Positions 55,279 to 64,000 of a stretch of DNA of 64,000 bases are shown piece after piece. Origin of the DNA: Aeromonas australiensis (GTDB lineage Bacteria > Pseudomonadota > Gammaproteobacteria > Enterobacterales > Aeromonadaceae). Where the stretch lies: NCBI RefSeq assembly GCF_000819725.1, contig NZ_CDDH01000015.1, forward strand, positions 1 to 64,000. The letters are read 5' to 3'. The notes under the pieces were generated by a model, which saw only the letters and a list, made by a program, of their open reading frames with translations, searched no databases and had not been told where the DNA came from. The position numbers and the translations under genes were made by a program. Every line of letters begins with the position of its first letter. The first letter of the stretch is position 1.

Positions 55279-56467
55279 GGCAAGCCTCCCCAACCGTTGT
55301 CGCAGCAGGGCAGACCCCCAAGGCATCGAGCAGGCGATCCACATCCTGCTCGCGGTGAGCCGCACTCAAGGTGATACGCAGCCGCGCCGTACCGACTGGC
55401 ACCGTGGGCGGGCGAATGGCGCTCACCCAGACGCCGCGATCCCGCAGTCGCTCGGCCAGTTGCAGGGTGGCTCTGCTCTCCCCCACCAGCAGCGGCTGGA
55501 TCGGGGTATCGCTCGCACCAAGTTGCCAACCCTGATCCTTTGCCCCTTGCCGGAAGCGGACGATCAGCTGACCAAGATGAGCGCGGGCCTCGTCGGCTGC
55601 GCGCACCAGTTCGATGCTCTTGCTGACCGCGCAAGCCTGGGCGGCGGGCATATGGGTGCTGTAGACATAGTGGCGGGCGAAGTTGACCAGATACGCCACC
55701 AGCTCGCGGCTGCCGCCGACAAAGGCACCGGCGACGCCAAGCGCCTTGCCAAAAGTGCCCATCTGGATGTGTACGCTGGCAGGCGTAACTCCCTGCGCCG
55801 CCAGGGTGCCGCGCCCCTCGGGGCCCAGCACGCCGAGACCGTGGGCATCGTCGATCATCAGCCAGTTGCCGCTTTGGGCGGCGAGGGTTGCAAGCGCGCG
55901 CCAGGGAGCCTGATCCCCGTCCATGCTGAACACCCCCTCCGAAACAATCAGCCCGCGATTGGGCTCAAGCTGCCGCTCAAGAGCCGCCATATCGTTGTGG
56001 GCAAAGCGCTTCATCTTGCAAGGGAGCTGGCTGCCCATCTCCTGCAAAGAGGCGTGGTTGAGTTTGTCCTGCCAGAGCAGATGCGCCTTGCCAAGCAGCG
56101 CTTTGAGCACCGCCTGATTGGCAGAAAAGCCGCAGTTGAACAGCAGTACCGCCTCCACCCCGAGCCACTCGGCCAGGGTCTCCTCAAGCTGTTGGTGGGC
56201 ACCACTGTAACCGGTCACCAGCGGCGAGGCGCCGGCGCCCGTGCCATAGCGATCAACCCCCTCCTGGAAGGCGGCCTTGATGGCGCCGTGATCCACCAGT
56301 CCCAGATAGTCGTTGGCGGAAAAGTTCAAGTATTCGCGCCCTGCAACCCTGAGCCGCCCGCCACTCGCCCCGTCGGTCGCGATGCGGTTTCGCAGCAGGC
56401 CAGCCTGTTCGCGCCCGGCCAGCGCCGCGCCCAATGCAAAGGGGCCTGTGACTGCAGGGCCCGTCAT
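55271..56467 (-). CDS. bioF: 8-amino-7-oxononanoate synthase
   Basis: The 398-aa PLP enzyme condenses pimeloyl-ACP with L-alanine. Motifs include [46 protein letters not shown] and [13 protein letters not shown] (PLP lysine in TFGKA). Its start overlaps the bioB stop by 4 bases. Confidence 0.95.
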   Translation of the reverse strand: MTGPAVTGPFALGAALAGREQAGLLRNRIATDGASGGRLRVAGREYLNFSANDYLGLVDHGAIKAAFQEGVDRYGTGAGASPLVTGYSGAHQQLEETLAEWLGVEAVLLFNCGFSANQAVLKALLGKAHLLWQDKLNHASLQEMGSQLPCKMKRFAHNDMAALERQLEPNRGLIVSEGVFSMDGDQAPWRALATLAAQSGNWLMIDDAHGLGVLGPEGRGTLAAQGVTPASVHIQMGTFGKALGVAGAFVGGSRELVAYLVNFARHYVYSTHMPAAQACAVSKSIELVRAADEARAHLGQLIVRFRQGAKDQGWQLGASDTPIQPLLVGESRATLQLAERLRDRGVWVSAIRPPTVPVGTARLRITLSAAHREQDVDRLLDALGVCPAATTVGEACHG

Positions 56468-57564
56468 GACCGCACAGTCTCTGCACGGGGGCGGGTGGCG
56501 TCATAAAACATTTCGGCAGGTTCGCTCTGGCGGCTCACCTCGGCCAGCAGCTCTGCTTCCAGTTCCAATATCTGAACCTGCTCCGGCTTCTGGGCCCACT
56601 GGGCGGGGCGAATGCCAAGCCGCTTGAACAGCTGCATATCGCTGTTCTCGTCCGGGTTGGGGGTAGTCAGCAACTTGCAGCCATAGAAAATGGAGTTGGC
56701 CCCCGCCATAAAGCACATCGCCTGCATCTGCTCGTTCATCTTCTCCCGCCCGGCAGAGAGGCGCACATGGGAGGCGGGCATCATGATCCGTGCCACGGCA
56801 ATGGTGCGGATAAATTCGAACGGATCGAGGTTCTCCTGATCCTCCAGCGGCGTTCCCTTCACCTTGACCAGCATGTTGATGGGTACGCTTTCGGGATGAC
56901 GGGGCAAATTGGCCAGCGCCATCAACAGGCCCGCCCGATCTTTCGCCTGCTCACCCATGCCAACGATGCCGCCGGAGCAGACTTTCATGCCGGCGCCGCG
57001 CACATGCTCCAGGGTATCGAGCCTGTCCTGATAGGTGCGGGTAGAGATGATCTCGCCGTAAAATTCCGGCGAAGTATCGAGGTTGTGGTTGTAATAATCG
57101 AGCCCCGCAGCGCCAAGACGCGCCGCCTGATCGGCGGTGAGCATCCCAAGCGTCATGCAGGTCTCCATCCCCAGCTCCCGCACCTCTTCAATCATCCGGA
57201 TGATGTAGGGCATATCTTTTTCTTTGGGGTTACGCCAGGCGGCCCCCATGCAGAAACGGGACGAGCCGTTGGCCTTGGCTTCGCGGGCCCGCTCCAGTAC
57301 TTTTTCCACCTCCATCAGCCGTTCGGCCTCAAGGCCGGTGTGGTAACGGGCGCTCTGGGGGCAGTATTTGCAATCTTCCGGGCAGGCGCCGGTCTTGATG
57401 GAAAGCAAAGTACTCACCTGCACTTCGTTCGGGTCGAAATGGGCGCGGTGGACGGTCTGGGCCTGAAACAGCAGATCGTTGAATGGCAGGGCAAACAGGG
57501 CCTGAACCTCGGCGAGGGTCCAGTCATGACGAAGGGCGTGACCGCCCGCGGTGAGAGCATTCAT
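56464..57564 (-). CDS. bioB: Biotin synthase
   Basis: The 366-aa radical-SAM enzyme inserts sulfur into dethiobiotin. The 4Fe-4S motif [11 protein letters not shown] (CxxxCxxC) is intact, with [16 protein letters not shown] and the later [16 protein letters not shown] 57564 matches the usual start; the frame to 57765 runs through the promoter and is rejected. It is divergent from bioA. Confidence 0.96.
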   Translation of the reverse strand: MNALTAGGHALRHDWTLAEVQALFALPFNDLLFQAQTVHRAHFDPNEVQVSTLLSIKTGACPEDCKYCPQSARYHTGLEAERLMEVEKVLERAREAKANGSSRFCMGAAWRNPKEKDMPYIIRMIEEVRELGMETCMTLGMLTADQAARLGAAGLDYYNHNLDTSPEFYGEIISTRTYQDRLDTLEHVRGAGMKVCSGGIVGMGEQAKDRAGLLMALANLPRHPESVPINMLVKVKGTPLEDQENLDPFEFIRTIAVARIMMPASHVRLSAGREKMNEQMQAMCFMAGANSIFYGCKLLTTPNPDENSDMQLFKRLGIRPAQWAQKPEQVQILELEAELLAEVSRQSEPAEMFYDATRPRAETVRS

Positions 57565-57685
57565 ACATGGCTTCCGGTTGTTATTAGTGGGATCCTGTGC
57601 CCGCCATCTTGGGATGGACGGCCACCAAACCCGCCGCCGGGCCCACGCGCTCAGGGTGATGCGCTGTGCCAAGTGGCTGAAATTG

Positions 57686-57714
57686 TTGGCTAGTGTAGAG
57701 AGCAGGCGTAGACT
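57686..57714 (+). promoter_or_regulatory. Putative bioA promoter
   Basis: TTGGCT (57686-57691), 17-base spacer and TAGACT (57709-57714). It overlaps the bioB promoter face to face, as in the E. coli bio control region. Confidence 0.4.
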
Positions 57715-57719
57715 GTCAA
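57692..57719 (-). promoter_or_regulatory. Putative bioB promoter
   Basis: Read on the minus strand: TTGACA (57719-57714), 16-base spacer and TACACT (57697-57692), a near-consensus sigma-70 promoter. Confidence 0.55.
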
Positions 57720-57757
57720 CACCGACCAGATCAAACCAATTGACAACAGAACAACAA

Positions 57758-59032
57758 ATGACCAATCAAGAATTCGACCTGCACCACATCTGGCACCCCT
57801 ATACCTCCCTCACTCACCCCCTGCCCTGCTATGAAGTGGCCAGCGCCAAAGGGGTGAAGATCACTCTCAGCGACGGCCGTGAACTGGTGGATGGCATGAG
57901 CTCCTGGTGGGCTTGCGTGCACGGCTATCAGGTGCCGGAGCTGGACGCCGCCGCCACCGCCCAGCTCGGCAAGATGTCCCACGTGATGTTTGGCGGCCTC
58001 ACCCACGCCCCGGCGGTCGAGCTCTGCCGCAAGCTGGTGGAGATCACCCCGCAAGGGCTTGATCGGGTATTTCTGGCCGATTCCGGCTCGGTGGCGGTGG
58101 AGGTGGCGCTCAAGATGGCGCAGCAGTACTGGCATGCCAAGGGGACGCCCAGAGCCAAATTCGTTGCCCTGCGCGGTGGCTATCACGGCGACACCTTTGG
58201 CGCCATGAGCGTCTGCGATCCCGATGGCGGCATGCATGAGCTCTATAAGGGATTCCTGCCGGAGCACTACTTCGTCCCTGCCCCGAGCTGTCGCTTCCAC
58301 GCCGAGTGGGACGAGCAGTGCGTGGTGGAGCTGGCCACACTCATGGCCGATAACCACGAGGAGATCGCCGCCATTGTGCTTGAACCCATAGTGCAGGGGG
58401 CTGGCGGCATGCGCTTCTATCACCCCCGCTACCTGCAGTGGGTGCGCGCCCTGTGCGACGAGTTCGGCGTCTTGCTGATTGCCGACGAGATTGCCACCGG
58501 CTTTGGCCGCACCGGCCAGCTGTTTGCCTGCGACTGGGGGGGGATCAGTCCCGACATCATGTGTCTGGGCAAGGCGCTCACTGGCGGCTACCTCACCCTC
58601 TCGGCGACCCTGACCAGCGAGCATGTTGCCCGCACCATCTGTGACGGCAAGGCGGGGGTCTTTATGCACGGCCCCACTTTTATGGGCAACCCCCTTGCCT
58701 GCGCGGTGGCCAACGCCTCCATCGATCTGCTGCTGGCCTCCCCGTGGCAGGAGCGGGTGCGCGCCATCGAGCATCAGCTGCGTACCGAGCTGGTGGAATT
58801 GACCCTGCACCCGGCGGTCGCCGATGTGCGGGTGCTTGGCGCCATCGGGGTGGTGGAGATGAAAGAGCGGGTGAATGTGGCCCGCATCCAGCGCAAGTTT
58901 GTCGAACTGGGCGCCTGGATCCGCCCCTTTGGCAAGCAGGTCTACCTGATGCCCCCCTTCGTTATCACTCCTGAAGAGCTTCGGGTGTTGACCGCTGCCA
59001 TCCGTCAGGCCATCGCCGAAGGCGAGTGTTAA
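57758..59032 (+). CDS. bioA: DAPA aminotransferase BioA
   Basis: The 424-aa PLP aminotransferase converts KAPA to DAPA using SAM as amino donor. Motifs [67 protein letters not shown] and [11 protein letters not shown] (PLP lysine) are present. ATG 57758 starts the conserved [12 protein letters not shown] region. It is transcribed away from bioBFCD. Confidence 0.96.
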   Translation: MTNQEFDLHHIWHPYTSLTHPLPCYEVASAKGVKITLSDGRELVDGMSSWWACVHGYQVPELDAAATAQLGKMSHVMFGGLTHAPAVELCRKLVEITPQGLDRVFLADSGSVAVEVALKMAQQYWHAKGTPRAKFVALRGGYHGDTFGAMSVCDPDGGMHELYKGFLPEHYFVPAPSCRFHAEWDEQCVVELATLMADNHEEIAAIVLEPIVQGAGGMRFYHPRYLQWVRALCDEFGVLLIADEIATGFGRTGQLFACDWGGISPDIMCLGKALTGGYLTLSATLTSEHVARTICDGKAGVFMHGPTFMGNPLACAVANASIDLLLASPWQERVRAIEHQLRTELVELTLHPAVADVRVLGAIGVVEMKERVNVARIQRKFVELGAWIRPFGKQVYLMPPFVITPEELRVLTAAIRQAIAEGEC

Positions 59033-59040
59033 TACATGCA

Positions 59041-59067
59041 GCGGGCGGCCCTCGCAGCCGCCCGTTT
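59041..59067 (+). terminator. Terminator of bioA
   Basis: GCGGGCGGC pairs with GCCGCCCGT across a seven-base loop (one G-T wobble), followed by TT. Confidence 0.65.
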
Positions 59068-59208
59068 GACTACCGGCATTTGATATATGCAGAGGGCAAC
59101 TTTATCCACTTCAGTGCGGTTTCACTTGCTGTAATGTGAGCAACACACCAGACCTGAGACCCCAAGAGGGGTAAACTGCTGCGGTTTTACCATCAAGAAA
59201 GACTGCTC

Positions 59209-60042
59209 ATGCGCCTCTCCATTGCTGCCAAAATCAACTTTTTCCTGCTCTTCATCTTCTCCATGGTCCTGGTCTTCTCCGCCGCCTATCAGGCGGTGCG
59301 CGAGCGGGATCTCATCCTGACCCTCATCAAGGAGCAGAGCCGCGAGCAGACCGAAGCCTATTTCGACGGCCTCAATATGCTGATGCTGACCGGCCAGATG
59401 GATGCCCGCGATACCCTGCGCGGCAAGTTTCTCGACCACGCCCATGTGGAAGATGCCCGCATCGTCCGCGGCGATGCAGTAAGCAGACAGTTCGGGGCGG
59501 GACGAGAGACAGAGCAGGTAAAGGATGAGTTTGATGAACTGGCTCTGGCGGGCAAGGGGAGCCTGGAGGTAGTACACGACGACATGCACAGCCGGCTGGT
59601 AGTGACCCGCCCGCTGCTGGCCCAGAAAGATTTTCGCGGCACCGACTGCACCAGCTGTCATCTGGTGCCGGAGAATACCGTGCTGGGTGCGGTGCGCTTT
59701 GATTACTCCCTCGATTCGCTGTTTACCCGGGTCGAGCAGAATATTCTCACCTCGGCGCTGATCCTCACCGGCATTTTCGGGATGGGACTGCTGCTGACCC
59801 TCTGGGTCATCCGCACCTGGATCGTGCGCCCCCTCAACCAGTTGACCCGCTCCATGGAAGAGGCCACCGACCTGCACGACTTCGGCCACCGGCTGGAGGG
59901 GGATGACGGGGATGAGATTGGCCGGGTGGCGGTGGCTTACAACCAGATGCTCGACAGCGTGGAGCGCCAGCTTGGCAAGCGAGCGCAAAGTCGCAAGCCC
60001 CAGTGTCGTATCGAAGAGTCGCGTGACCGTCCCGCCCCTTAA
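59209..60042 (+). CDS. Heme-c periplasmic sensor with HAMP, no output domain
   Basis: The 277-aa protein has membrane segment 1 (about 8-28), a periplasmic domain containing the heme c attachment motif CTSCH (about residues 146-150), membrane segment 2 (about 183-203) and a HAMP domain (about 203-257). Full-length relatives continue into a chemoreceptor, kinase or cyclase module. Here the chain ends about 20 residues after HAMP in a basic tail and stops in a 3-base overlap with the convergent gene. It is either a truncated receptor or a stand-alone redox/ligand sensor. Confidence 0.82.
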   Translation: MRLSIAAKINFFLLFIFSMVLVFSAAYQAVRERDLILTLIKEQSREQTEAYFDGLNMLMLTGQMDARDTLRGKFLDHAHVEDARIVRGDAVSRQFGAGRETEQVKDEFDELALAGKGSLEVVHDDMHSRLVVTRPLLAQKDFRGTDCTSCHLVPENTVLGAVRFDYSLDSLFTRVEQNILTSALILTGIFGMGLLLTLWVIRTWIVRPLNQLTRSMEEATDLHDFGHRLEGDDGDEIGRVAVAYNQMLDSVERQLGKRAQSRKPQCRIEESRDRPAP

Positions 60043-60452
60043 CCTATGTAGTAGAACAACAAGCTGGCGATCAGGATAAGCAGCAGGATAGCCAGATTGA
60101 CATGATAGGCATCCTCTTTGCGACGACTGCGCATCTTCTCCAGCAGCAGTACACTCAGGGTCAACAAGCTGCATCCCCATAAACCATAAACCAGTAAGGG
60201 GGTAAGAGCGGGATCCCAATAATCGCGCACCTCAATGCCGCCATAGACCAGGAAACCGTAAGCGACCTCCGGCCTGGCGTAGTGATACAGGGAGAGCAGC
60301 ACAATGAAGCCGCCCCAGCAGAGCAGCACCAACCCCCGCAACAACCGTGTCAGCCAATCCGGCCCATGCCGTCTCTCTTTCACCCGCTTCTCCTGCGTCC
60401 GTGACACTCTTGTTGAGTGAACCCTGCCGAAAACCCCACTAGCGTCCGACAT
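60039..60452 (-). CDS. Hypothetical inner-membrane protein
   Basis: I do not recognise a family. The protein is 137 aa from ATG 60452 with three membrane segments (about 38-58, 80-105, 115-135) and a basic N-terminus with an [14 protein letters not shown] stretch. A longer frame from 60596 exists, but runs into the asnS leader. Its start faces asnS and its stop overlaps the stop of the heme-c HAMP gene. Confidence 0.65.
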   Translation of the reverse strand: MSDASGVFGRVHSTRVSRTQEKRVKERRHGPDWLTRLLRGLVLLCWGGFIVLLSLYHYARPEVAYGFLVYGGIEVRDYWDPALTPLLVYGLWGCSLLTLSVLLLEKMRSRRKEDAYHVNLAILLLILIASLLFYYIG

Positions 60453-60583
60453 TTTTGCTTGTTTATCAAACCCGCGCGGGTAAGATTGACGGCTTAGTCT
60501 GCCAAGGTGGGCCATCTGTGCCCGGGCCAGACTCCCTAGTGTTGCAAATAGCGCTGCAAGAACAAGCTGGAGACAATATTTCG

Positions 60584-61984
<1,401 letters not shown>

Positions 61985-62010
61985 TCAGCGGCCTCTTGCC
62001 ACTGCATTGC

Positions 62011-62039
62011 AAAAGCCGACCTGCGGGTCGGCTTTTTTA
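62011..62039 (+). terminator. Terminator of asnS
   Basis: AAAAGCCGACC / GGTCGGCTTTT, 11-bp stem with TGCG loop and T run. Confidence 0.9.
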
Positions 62040-62094
62040 TTGTCACCGATATGGGTGATACTCAGGATAAACCGGCACAAGGAACTGGTCGTCT

Positions 62095-62850
62095 ATGGGA
62101 TATCGCCTGCTGCTTTCTCTATTGTTGCTCTGGATACCTGCTCAGCTGTGGGCCGAGCCAGTTCGTCTGACCACCCTGGAGTGGCCTCCCTATACCAGTC
62201 AGAGTCTGCCCGATGGCGGCCTTACCGGTCATATCGTCAAGCGCGCCTTTGCCGAGGCGGGACTGGAGGTGACGTTCGACTTCTACCCCTGGCAGCGGGC
62301 GGTGCGGCTGGCGGCCGACCCGACCCAGCCTTATAGCGGCTATTTTCCCGAATACCTCTCCGACGCCTTGCCGACCTTGTGGCGTAGCTCCCAAAGCGTA
62401 GGGGACAGCGTGCTGGGCCTGGCCCAGCGGGCGGGAGACCTTATTATATGGCAAACGCTCACGGATCTCGCCCCCTACCGGATAGGTGTGGTCGAAGGGT
62501 ACGTCAATACCCCGGAATTCGATGCCTTGATGGCCAGCAAGCGTCTCAACACCGCTGCCGTCGATGCGGACCTGCTCAACCTGCGCAAATTGCAGCGTGA
62601 CCGGCTCGATCTGGCGGTGATCGACCGGGATGTCTTTCACTGGCTCATCAAGCATGATCACAAACTGGACGGCACCGGATTGCAGTTTCACCCGAAGATC
62701 CTCGAGCACAAAAGCCTGCACATCATGTTTCGCCCCGATCAGCTGGCGTTGCAGCAACGGCTGGCACAGGCCATTGCCAAACTCGATATTGCCAAGCTAA
62801 GCGAGGATTATCAGCGCCGCTATCTGCAGCAAGCGCCGGCAGCCAAGTGA
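62095..62850 (+). CDS. Periplasmic substrate-binding protein, family 3 type
   Basis: The 251-aa protein has a signal peptide ending near LWAE (residue about 20) and the pattern VRLTTLEWPPYTSQS, GLTGHIVKRAFAEAG, FYPWQRAVRLA, the same spacing as the protein at 48047. It has no permease or ATPase partner nearby. It may be a binding protein for a distant transporter or a signalling partner. Confidence 0.83.
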   Translation: MGYRLLLSLLLLWIPAQLWAEPVRLTTLEWPPYTSQSLPDGGLTGHIVKRAFAEAGLEVTFDFYPWQRAVRLAADPTQPYSGYFPEYLSDALPTLWRSSQSVGDSVLGLAQRAGDLIIWQTLTDLAPYRIGVVEGYVNTPEFDALMASKRLNTAAVDADLLNLRKLQRDRLDLAVIDRDVFHWLIKHDHKLDGTGLQFHPKILEHKSLHIMFRPDQLALQQRLAQAIAKLDIAKLSEDYQRRYLQQAPAAK

Positions 62851-63219
62851 GCCGACCCGCCGAAGTCAGCATTTGCAGGTAAAAGTAGCCTGAAGGCTGG
62901 CTTTTTAGCCCTCTTTTGTCGCTATTACCCCCTTTTCGGCCCCTCTTCTGCACTCCTGCCCCCCTCACTACCGCTGCCACCACCAAGATGGTGCGACCCC
63001 GAATGGGGCTGCTTGGCGACAAAAATGACATTTTCATTAGTGCGTGGTTTTTAAGTGGTTAAATCGAAATTCATCGAGTTATTGAAGTAACTCAATTTTT
63101 TCACCTATACGGAGGAGCAGAATAGCGCCTAACCCTTTTGGGCTAAATAAAACAAACAATGACAATTCATGGTTCAGGCTGCCCGCGGCAATATGGGTTG
63201 AATCACACGAGGTAACGGA
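62851..63219. other. Leader of dcuB with regulatory elements
   Basis: No gene is seen. A weak AGCC/GGCT hairpin followed by Ts (62887-62900) may end the preceding transcript. The second half is AT-rich and holds the FNR-type site. A TAACCC/GGGCTA hairpin lies near 63130-63147 within the expected leader RNA. Confidence 0.5.
63082..63095. promoter_or_regulatory. Candidate FNR/CRP-family site upstream of dcuB
   Basis: TTGA-N6-TCAA matches the FNR core. The site centres at 63088.5. A -10-like CAGAAT (63118-63123) would put transcription near 63130 and the site near -41.5, the class II activating position. E. coli dcuB is FNR-activated under anaerobiosis. Confidence 0.55.
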
Positions 63220-64000
63220 ATGATCTTGATGGAATTTTTGGTGGTACTCGGCTGCTTGCTGCTGGGTACCCGCTTTGGGGGCATGGGACTCGGTCTCATC
63301 AGTGGTATCGGTCTGTTCCTGCTGACCTTCGTCTTCGGTCTGGTACCGGGCGAACCGCCGGTGCAGGTGATGCTGACTATTCTGGCGGTGATCGGTTGCG
63401 CAGCCACTCTGCAGACTGCCGGTGGCCTCAACCTGATGATGCAGGTGGCCGAGCGTCTGCTGCGCCGTCACCCGCAATACATCACAATCCTGGCACCACT
63501 CACCACCTGGACCCTCACCTTCCTGTGCGGTACCGGCCACGTGGTCTACACCATGTTCCCCATCATTTCTGACATCGCGCTGCAAAAGAACATCCGTCCC
63601 GAGCGCCCGATGGCAGTCGCCTCCGTTGCCTCCCAGATGGCCATCTGCGCCTCCCCGGTCTCCGTTGCCGTGGTCTCCATGGTCTCCATCCTGGCGGCCG
63701 GTCACGGTATCGGTCAGGCTTACGGTCTGCTCGACATTCTGATGATCGCCATCCCCTCCTCCCTTACCGGTGTGGTCATGGCAGCCCTGTGGAGCCTGCG
63801 TCGCGGCAAGGATCTGGACAAGGACGAAGAGTTCCAGGCCAAGCTCAAAGACCCGGAGCAGCGCGCCTTTATCTATGGTGGCGGTGAAACCCTGCTGGGC
63901 ACCAAGTTCCCGAAAGAGGCCTACTGGTCTACCTGGATCTTCTTCGCCGCCATCGCTGCCGTAGTATTGCTCGGTGCCAACGAAGCGTTGCGACCTGTGT
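63220..64000 (+). CDS. dcuB: Anaerobic C4-dicarboxylate transporter DcuB (truncated by window end)
   Basis: The first 260 residues are visible. They match DcuB rather than DcuA: LCGTGHVVYTMFPIISD, RPERPMAVASVASQM, RGKDLDKDEEFQ and LGANEALRPV. DcuB exchanges fumarate or malate for succinate in anaerobic fumarate respiration. ATG 63220 (ATGATCTTGATGG) has GAGGTAACGG upstream. Confidence 0.92.
   Translation, partial: MILMEFLVVLGCLLLGTRFGGMGLGLISGIGLFLLTFVFGLVPGEPPVQVMLTILAVIGCAATLQTAGGLNLMMQVAERLLRRHPQYITILAPLTTWTLTFLCGTGHVVYTMFPIISDIALQKNIRPERPMAVASVASQMAICASPVSVAVVSMVSILAAGHGIGQAYGLLDILMIAIPSSLTGVVMAALWSLRRGKDLDKDEEFQAKLKDPEQRAFIYGGGETLLGTKFPKEAYWSTWIFFAAIAAVVLLGANEALRPV

Noticed and set aside
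57661-57757. Classical BirA operator
   Set aside because: The TTGTAAACC/GGTTTACAA pattern is absent; only a weak dyad is present, so it is not listed as a site.

Overview
The window is a GC-rich (about 60%) gammaproteobacterial chromosome segment. AsnS, XthA, RadD, HtpX, GrxA, YceH, YciA, BtsS/BtsR and DcuB all look enterobacterial/Vibrio-like at residue level, and the genus that fits best is Aeromonas. Species is not resolved. Genes are densely packed, mostly with good Shine-Dalgarno sites, stop/start overlaps inside operons and strong hairpin terminators between units. I see no tRNA, rRNA, CRISPR array, insertion sequence or prophage.

Layout: (1) 1-5162: a fructose-type PTS gene (EIIA-EIIC-EIIB order) broken by a one-base frameshift, then a SulP anion transporter with a tandem UspA protein; that pair is bracketed by two copies of a 44-bp terminator-containing repeat. 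(2) 5331-10118: secreted non-specific nuclease, YdcF-like protein, two small membrane proteins, nucleoside hydrolase. (3) 10331-14110: an ALDH / TetR / SCP2-like / iron-ADH operon with a TetR-type palindrome in front. (4) 14314-19629: small acetyltransferase, nucleotidyltransferase, second SulP, MATE exporter with a secreted partner, YdcH protein. (5) 19792-23120: an orphan sugar-type binding protein translationally coupled to a CACHE-HAMP-GAF-GGDEF cyclase. (6) 23260-29188: YceH, HutD-like, azurin, REC-TPR regulator, pentapeptide-repeat potassium channel, XthA. (7) 29611-39725: RND efflux pair without an outer-membrane channel, HD-GYP protein, and a BtsS-BtsR-CstA pyruvate-sensing/uptake block. 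(8) 39948-50728: YibI/YibH-type pair, RadD, PBP4, GrxA, EEP phosphatase-like lipoprotein, YciA, a YeeZ-like SDR, a frameshifted small ORF, a periplasmic binding protein and a MOSC-flavin-ferredoxin fusion. (9) 50951-59032: chemoreceptor, HtpX, and the biotin locus bioA / bioBFCD. (10) 59209-64000: a heme-c HAMP protein with no output domain, AsnS, another periplasmic binding protein and the start of DcuB, with a TTGA-N6-TCAA FNR-type site upstream.

The themes are c-di-GMP signalling (one GGDEF and one HD-GYP protein), carbon-source sensing (PTS, CstA/Bts, DcuB, orphan binding proteins) and envelope/detoxification functions. The least explained items are the binding-protein/GGDEF pair, the Cys/His-capped pentapeptide-repeat channel, the heme sensor without an output module, the frameshifted PTS gene, and the 44-bp repeat around sulP-uspA. 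None can be claimed as a wholly new system from sequence alone.
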